From positions 1-16,230 of the forward strand of contig JBBDXW010000061.1 of NCBI GenBank assembly GCA_040902105.1: DNA of 16,230 nt. The letters are read 5' to 3'. The DNA comes from IDS-8 sp040902105. GTDB lineage: Bacteria > Pseudomonadota > Gammaproteobacteria > Steroidobacterales > Woeseiaceae. Under the pieces are notes generated by a model that was given only the letters and a program-made list of their open reading frames with translations, was not told the DNA's origin and ran no database searches. Each line of letters starts with the position of its first letter. Positions within the stretch are counted from its first letter, which is position 1. Made by a program: the position numbers and the translations under genes. Below are positions 12,573 to 16,230 of this stretch, piece by piece.

Positions 12573-15224
12573 ATGCAGCAACAACGAAACCAATTCAGCG
12601 CCAAAGTGTTGAGCGCTGTTCCAGTGATGAGTCCATTAGCGACTTCGATAGTAGCTGCATTGTATCCTGGGGCACCGGCGGTGGCTCAGGACGAAATCGA
12701 ACCACTCGAAGAGATCATCGTAACCGCGACCAAACGACAAACCACCAGCGTGCAGGATATTCCTGCCTCTGTCCAAGCCATCACACAGGAATCGCTGGCC
12801 AAAATGGGCGCCAAGGACATGGAGGATTATTCGCGATTCGTGCCCTCGCTAACGGTCGTGACGTATGGCGGTAACCCAGGGGCTAATGGCAGCGCCAACG
12901 CGGTAGTCTTCCGCGGTGCCCGTACCGGCGGCGATGGCTTCATTTCACAATCGACATCGTCTGTCTATCTCGATGAGATTTCTGTTACGAGCAGCGGCAA
13001 CCAGCCGGCTATCCGCATGGCCGATATCGAACGCGTGGAGGCGCTGTCCGGACCACAGGGAACCGTTTATGGCTCGGATGCACAGGCCGGCACCCTGCGC
13101 ATCATCACCAACAAACCCAAGATGAATGTCTTCGAAGCGATTGCTGACGGTGAGCTTCGAACTGGCAAGGATAGTGACGCAAGTTATCGAGGTTCGCTGA
13201 CATTCAACATACCGCTGGTTGAGGACACGCTGGCCATGCGCGTCGTCGGCTTCCACGATCGTGACGGTGGCTTCATCGACAACGTATTGGGCCATACGCC
13301 GGATACCTCTGCGTTGCTCGGCGCCGGCCACTATCCGACAGGATTCGGCACGCTGGACAATTCTGCTGCCGTGGAAGAGAACTGGAACGAAGTGAACATC
13401 TCGGGCGGGCGCGTGATTCTGACATGGAATATGAACGACGACTGGTCTGCGAGTGCAACCGCACTGGCACAGAGAACCGACGCGGGTGCCGGCAACGACT
13501 ACGATCCGTTCGTTGGCGATCTGGAAACGGTTCGATTCAACGATGATTATCGCAAAGATAACTTCGAAATGTACTCCCTGGTCCTCAATGGTGACCTGAG
13601 CTTCGGGCAACTGGTCGCGGCCGTTAATTATTACGAGCGCGATATCGAGTATCGCCTTGACCTCACCACCTATGCTCACTACTGGGCGGCGAATTACTGC
13701 CATGACTCTTCTTACACTGCGGCGGATAAACCCTATTACTGGACTAATCCGGAGACCGGTAATGTCGTTCTGTATCCAGTTTATTGCCACGCCCCAACTT
13801 TGAGCGGGGACTTTTTCAGTACCAAGTACTGGGTCGAGGAGCAGGACAAATTCACGACCGAGATTCGTTTGAACGGTCAGGGCGAGACCTTCGATTACCT
13901 GGTCGGAACCTATTACGAAGACAGCAACGCCGCTTACAAGACACCGTTTAACGCCCCCACCACCGGCGGCGATGGCAGCATTAGTACTTACCAGGATTCC
14001 GTTTCGCTGCAATATTGGGAAATGTTTTTCTCGAATCTCTACGGCACCCCAACGACCTACCCGGAGGCTACCTCGCATTGGTATGGGGCGGCCAGCACGA
14101 GCGGGGAACAGACGGCCGTTTTTGGCCAAGTCACCTGGCACATAAACGAAGCCTGGGATCTGACCCTGGGTGGGCGGTACTTCAGGCGAACCAACGGCAA
14201 CCGTCGCTGGGTTGACCATCCGGGAGACATCGGCTTGAACGGTGAGCCCGACATTGGCGATCCGGTAACCAGAGAGTATCGTCTCGCGAACGGAGGAACG
14301 CCGCCACTTAACAGCGCGACGGAAAAGAAATTTATTCCCTTAATCTCCCTGTCCTACAACCTCAGTGACAACAAAATGGTTTATGGTCTGTATACCATTG
14401 GCGCACGCCCGGGCGGGGTGAATGAGACTCGCGGCCAACCATTTTTCCCGGCGGCCTTTGCGCCAGACGAGATGGTTAATTATGAAGTCGGGTACCGGTC
14501 GATGTTTGGTGGTGGCAGGGGTCGCCTGAATGCAACCTATTACTATATGAAATGGGACGACTATCAGCTTGGAGTGGTGGATCCCTCGCGGCAGCCGTGT
14601 CCGACGCCAGGCGACTCTATTGCAGGCGTCTGTGGCCAGCCACATCAAAATATTATCGCGAACGCGGGTCAAGCACACATCACCGGTGTTAACGTTGAAC
14701 TTGACTACGCGGTTACTGATCGTTGGGTTATTGGCGCGAATGGGGAATACCAGACGGCCCAGACAGATACAACCAAGGACCTGGACGGGAACGGCGAGAA
14801 CGACCTGGTGGCCGGACTGGATCTACCGCTCACACCGAACTTTAAGGGCTCGGCCTGGGTGGATTATACCCAGCCGGGACAATGGTTCGGCGGCGGTACC
14901 GAGGCGTTCGGACGGGTGCAGATGTCATATTCGGGCGACTCGGTCAACAAACTCGACCCTGTTGGTGAAACGGATCCTAATCCGCAGTTCACAAACCCGT
15001 CATACATGATCGTTGACATGCGTGTCGGGGTTCGCGGCGAGGATTGGGAAGTATCGGTATTCCTCAACAATATTACCGATAAGCGAGCTATCTACACGAT
15101 TGGAACGGGAATGACGGAGTGGGCTGCTTCGAGTGTCGCGGACGGTCGGGCCCACGTGCAGCGGAATTTCACCAACCGGCCTCGAGAGCTCGGCATACAC
15201 TTCACAAAAAGATGGGGCGACTGA
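12573..15224 (+). CDS. TonB-dependent outer-membrane receptor
   Basis: The 883-residue receptor is intact and of usual family length. It has a signal peptide (about 1-39, hydrophobic VPVMSPLATSIVAALYP, cleavage after AVAQ), a TonB box EEIIVTATKR (46-55), and a plug (about 57-185 with SSVYLDEISV, RVEALSGPQGTVYGSDAQAG and LRIITNKP). A barrel runs to the C-terminal FTKRWGD. A long Tyr/Trp-rich segment bounded by C376 and C405 and a second Cys pair, C676 and C687, are probably extracellular disulfide loops. DLDGNGEND (736-744) resembles a DxDxDG calcium loop. The ATG follows GGAGG (12562-12566) by 6 nt. It is the closest relative of the broken receptor at 6541-8979, sharing long blocks such as TTYAHYW, CHD(S/T)SYTAAD and YYWTNP. 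The imported ligand cannot be told from the sequence. Codon third positions look less GC-rich than in the broken copy. Confidence 0.93.
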   Translation: MQQQRNQFSAKVLSAVPVMSPLATSIVAALYPGAPAVAQDEIEPLEEIIVTATKRQTTSVQDIPASVQAITQESLAKMGAKDMEDYSRFVPSLTVVTYGGNPGANGSANAVVFRGARTGGDGFISQSTSSVYLDEISVTSSGNQPAIRMADIERVEALSGPQGTVYGSDAQAGTLRIITNKPKMNVFEAIADGELRTGKDSDASYRGSLTFNIPLVEDTLAMRVVGFHDRDGGFIDNVLGHTPDTSALLGAGHYPTGFGTLDNSAAVEENWNEVNISGGRVILTWNMNDDWSASATALAQRTDAGAGNDYDPFVGDLETVRFNDDYRKDNFEMYSLVLNGDLSFGQLVAAVNYYERDIEYRLDLTTYAHYWAANYCHDSSYTAADKPYYWTNPETGNVVLYPVYCHAPTLSGDFFSTKYWVEEQDKFTTEIRLNGQGETFDYLVGTYYEDSNAAYKTPFNAPTTGGDGSISTYQDSVSLQYWEMFFSNLYGTPTTYPEATSHWYGAASTSGEQTAVFGQVTWHINEAWDLTLGGRYFRRTNGNRRWVDHPGDIGLNGEPDIGDPVTREYRLANGGTPPLNSATEKKFIPLISLSYNLSDNKMVYGLYTIGARPGGVNETRGQPFFPAAFAPDEMVNYEVGYRSMFGGGRGRLNATYYYMKWDDYQLGVVDPSRQPCPTPGDSIAGVCGQPHQNIIANAGQAHITGVNVELDYAVTDRWVIGANGEYQTAQTDTTKDLDGNGENDLVAGLDLPLTPNFKGSAWVDYTQPGQWFGGGTEAFGRVQMSYSGDSVNKLDPVGETDPNPQFTNPSYMIVDMRVGVRGEDWEVSVFLNNITDKRAIYTIGTGMTEWAASSVADGRAHVQRNFTNRPRELGIHFTKRWGD

Positions 15225-15245
15225 GGCTAAATCAGCAAGCAGGAT

Positions 15246-15276
15246 GAACAATGCCGGGAATTTTCCGGCATTGTTC
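15246..15276 (+). terminator. Strong hairpin after the second receptor
   Basis: GAACAATGCCGG (15246-15257) pairs over 12 bp with CCGGCATTGTTC (15265-15276) around a 7-nt loop. It begins 22 nt after the stop codon. The T-run after it is missing (GTTAC), so termination may be partial or the hairpin may protect the 3' end. Confidence 0.55.
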
Positions 15277-15363
15277 GTTACACGGCCAGACATTCAGGGA
15301 GAATGGCGATGTGTGGCATTTCTGTCTTCCATGTCTGGATGGAACTACGTTCATGCCTGGAAA

Positions 15364-15480
15364 GGAACTGGATCTGTGCCACGGTTTCGCGATCAGACAA
15401 ACACAGCTTGTGCTTGATGATGACAGCACCAATGGCCAGGCGGGCATCTTTTAGTGGGCGCCCCTGGCGGCTTGAAAAGC
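15364..15480 (-). pseudogene. IS1182/IS5-type transposase fragment
   Basis: Read on the minus strand in one frame, this segment gives YQGFSSRQGRPLKDARLAIG followed by AVIIKHKLCLSDRETVAQIQ. That is the conserved N-terminal block of IS1182/IS5-type DDE transposases (xGRPxKDARLAIGxxIIKHxxxLSDxExV). Just upstream the frame is closed by a TAG, and downstream the homology stops after about 39 residues. No catalytic residues remain. It sits in the roughly 310-bp gap between the receptor and the IS256 gene, which otherwise contains only the hairpin at 15246-15276 and the repeat at 15512-15521. Confidence 0.65.
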
Positions 15481-15511
15481 CTTGATAACAAGCCTACGCC
15501 AGGAGTCTGTG

Positions 15512-15521
15512 CAGTTAACTG
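15512..15521. repeat. Palindrome in the presumed IS256 terminal repeat
   Basis: CAGTTAACTG lies within GAGTCTGTGCAGTTAACTGT, 14 nt past the transposase stop. Its position suggests the terminal inverted repeat of the IS256 element, but the other end is not in the window. Confidence 0.35.
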
Positions 15522-15534
15522 TGTAAACGCCAGT

Positions 15535-16170
15535 TCATGATTGAAAATTCAATTCGCCGTTGTATTGAATGGCAAACTGGTTGAGTGCATTTTTCCAGTC
15601 TCTGACCGGACGCTTCCAACGTTTTGATGCCTCCATTGCTGAAAGATACACCACTTTCAGTGCGGCCGTGTCGCTCGGAAATAGTTTTCGTTTTCTGACC
15701 GATTTACGGATCACGCTGTTCAGCGATTCGATCGCGTTAGTGGTGTAGATCACTTTGCGGATTTCCGGTGGGTAGTCAAAAATCGTGATCAGGTTTGGCC
15801 AGTGGCGGCGCCACATCAGGCCGATGGACGGGAACTTGGCATCCCATTTTTCGCAGAAAAGCTCGAGGTCGGCTTCGGCGTCATCGACAGTGGTTGATCC
15901 GTAAATGCGCTTGAGATCGGCGGCCACCATTTTGCGATCCTTCCAGGCAACAAAATTCAGGCTGTTGCGCATCATGTGCACGATGCACAGCTGGATTTTC
16001 GCTTTCGGAAAGACGCTCTCCACAGCGTCCGGAAAGCCGGTGAGACCATCGACGCAGGCAATCAGGATGTCGGCGACGCCGCGGTTCCTGAGCTCGGTGA
16101 GCACCTGCAGCTCGGCAATCCACAGGCCCAGAAGCTCCTTCTCGCCGGCTGTATTGAGCCCCAGCGCCAG
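15535..16170 (-). pseudogene. IS256-family (Mutator-type) transposase, 5'-truncated
   Basis: The C-terminal half of an IS256-family DDE transposase is visible. It has LLALGLNTAGEKELLGLWIA, LIACVDGLTGFPDA (second catalytic Asp), KIQLCIVHMMRNSL, PPEIRKVIYTTNAIESLNS (catalytic Glu in AIES) and VIRKSVRKRKLFP, ending NGELNFQS and TGA at 15535. The N-terminal part with the first Asp is absent. Homology stops near 16170, and the frame is open to the window edge through sequence that does not look like IS256. Between GLWIAE and LQVLTELRNRG about seven or eight residues usually present (an EGAKFW-type block) are missing in frame. About 210 residues remain of an expected 400 or so. It cannot be active. 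Confidence 0.82.
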
Positions 16171-16230
16171 GAGAAGTGGACCCCATTCACTGGACAGGCT
16201 GGCAGCAAAGTGGAGTGCCCCCGGTCTCAT
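16171..16230 (+). mobile_element. Possible IS terminus cutting the IS256 gene
   Basis: From about 16171 the sequence loses IS256 similarity and reads like a non-coding IS end (AAGTGGACCCCATTCACTGG, later TGGAGTGCCCC). The same TGGAGTGCCCC string occurs at the left edge of the window (complement of about 46-56) beside the IS3 remnant. It may be the end of an IS3-type element that continues past the window. Confidence 0.35.

Overview
The window looks like chromosomal DNA of a gammaproteobacterium. This is an inference from the GC-rich coding regions, two large TonB-dependent receptors with LEEI(V/I)VTA-type TonB boxes, TPR-sulfotransferases, and GTAG-headed REP/REPIN repeats. No rRNA, tRNA or housekeeping marker is present to fix the lineage. 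Insertion-sequence debris and interrupted genes are frequent, which fits a genome in decay or rearrangement (for example a host-associated lineage). Assembly indels could account for the frameshifts, but not for the nonsense codons or the in-frame deletions.

Layout: 44-492 is an IS3-family remnant with its catalytic core deleted, followed by a REPIN (584-644). 745-1332 (+) is an aspartyl/asparaginyl beta-hydroxylase-type Fe(II)/2-oxoglutarate enzyme. It converges on a minus-strand pair: a divergent methylenetetrahydrofolate-reductase-like gene (3361-4248) overlapping by 4 nt a TPR-sulfotransferase gene that carries a frameshift (1378-3364). 4398-6395 (+) is an intact paralogous TPR-sulfotransferase, divergent from the MTHFR-like gene. 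6541-8979 (+) is a TonB-dependent receptor broken by an in-frame TAA and lacking about 67 residues of barrel. 9072-10010 (-) encodes a TIGR03032/DUF4915-like propeller protein. 10011-10586 holds a second REPIN and hairpins. 10587-10960 (-) is a frameshifted small exported protein. 11149-12442 is a dead IS4-family element. 12573-15224 (+) is the intact paralogue of the receptor. 15225-16230 is a run of IS fragments (IS1182/IS5-like, IS256, and possibly an IS3-type end).

The host genes suggest one theme. There are outer-membrane receptors for TonB-driven uptake, two tyrosylprotein-sulfotransferase-like enzymes with long TPR arms, a small-molecule or protein hydroxylase, and a beta-propeller protein of unknown function. 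The sulfotransferases and hydroxylase could modify proteins, peptides or cell-surface molecules connected with the receptors. That link is inferred from neighbourhood only. Both the receptor and the sulfotransferase exist here as one intact and one broken paralogue, so each function is probably retained by a single copy.
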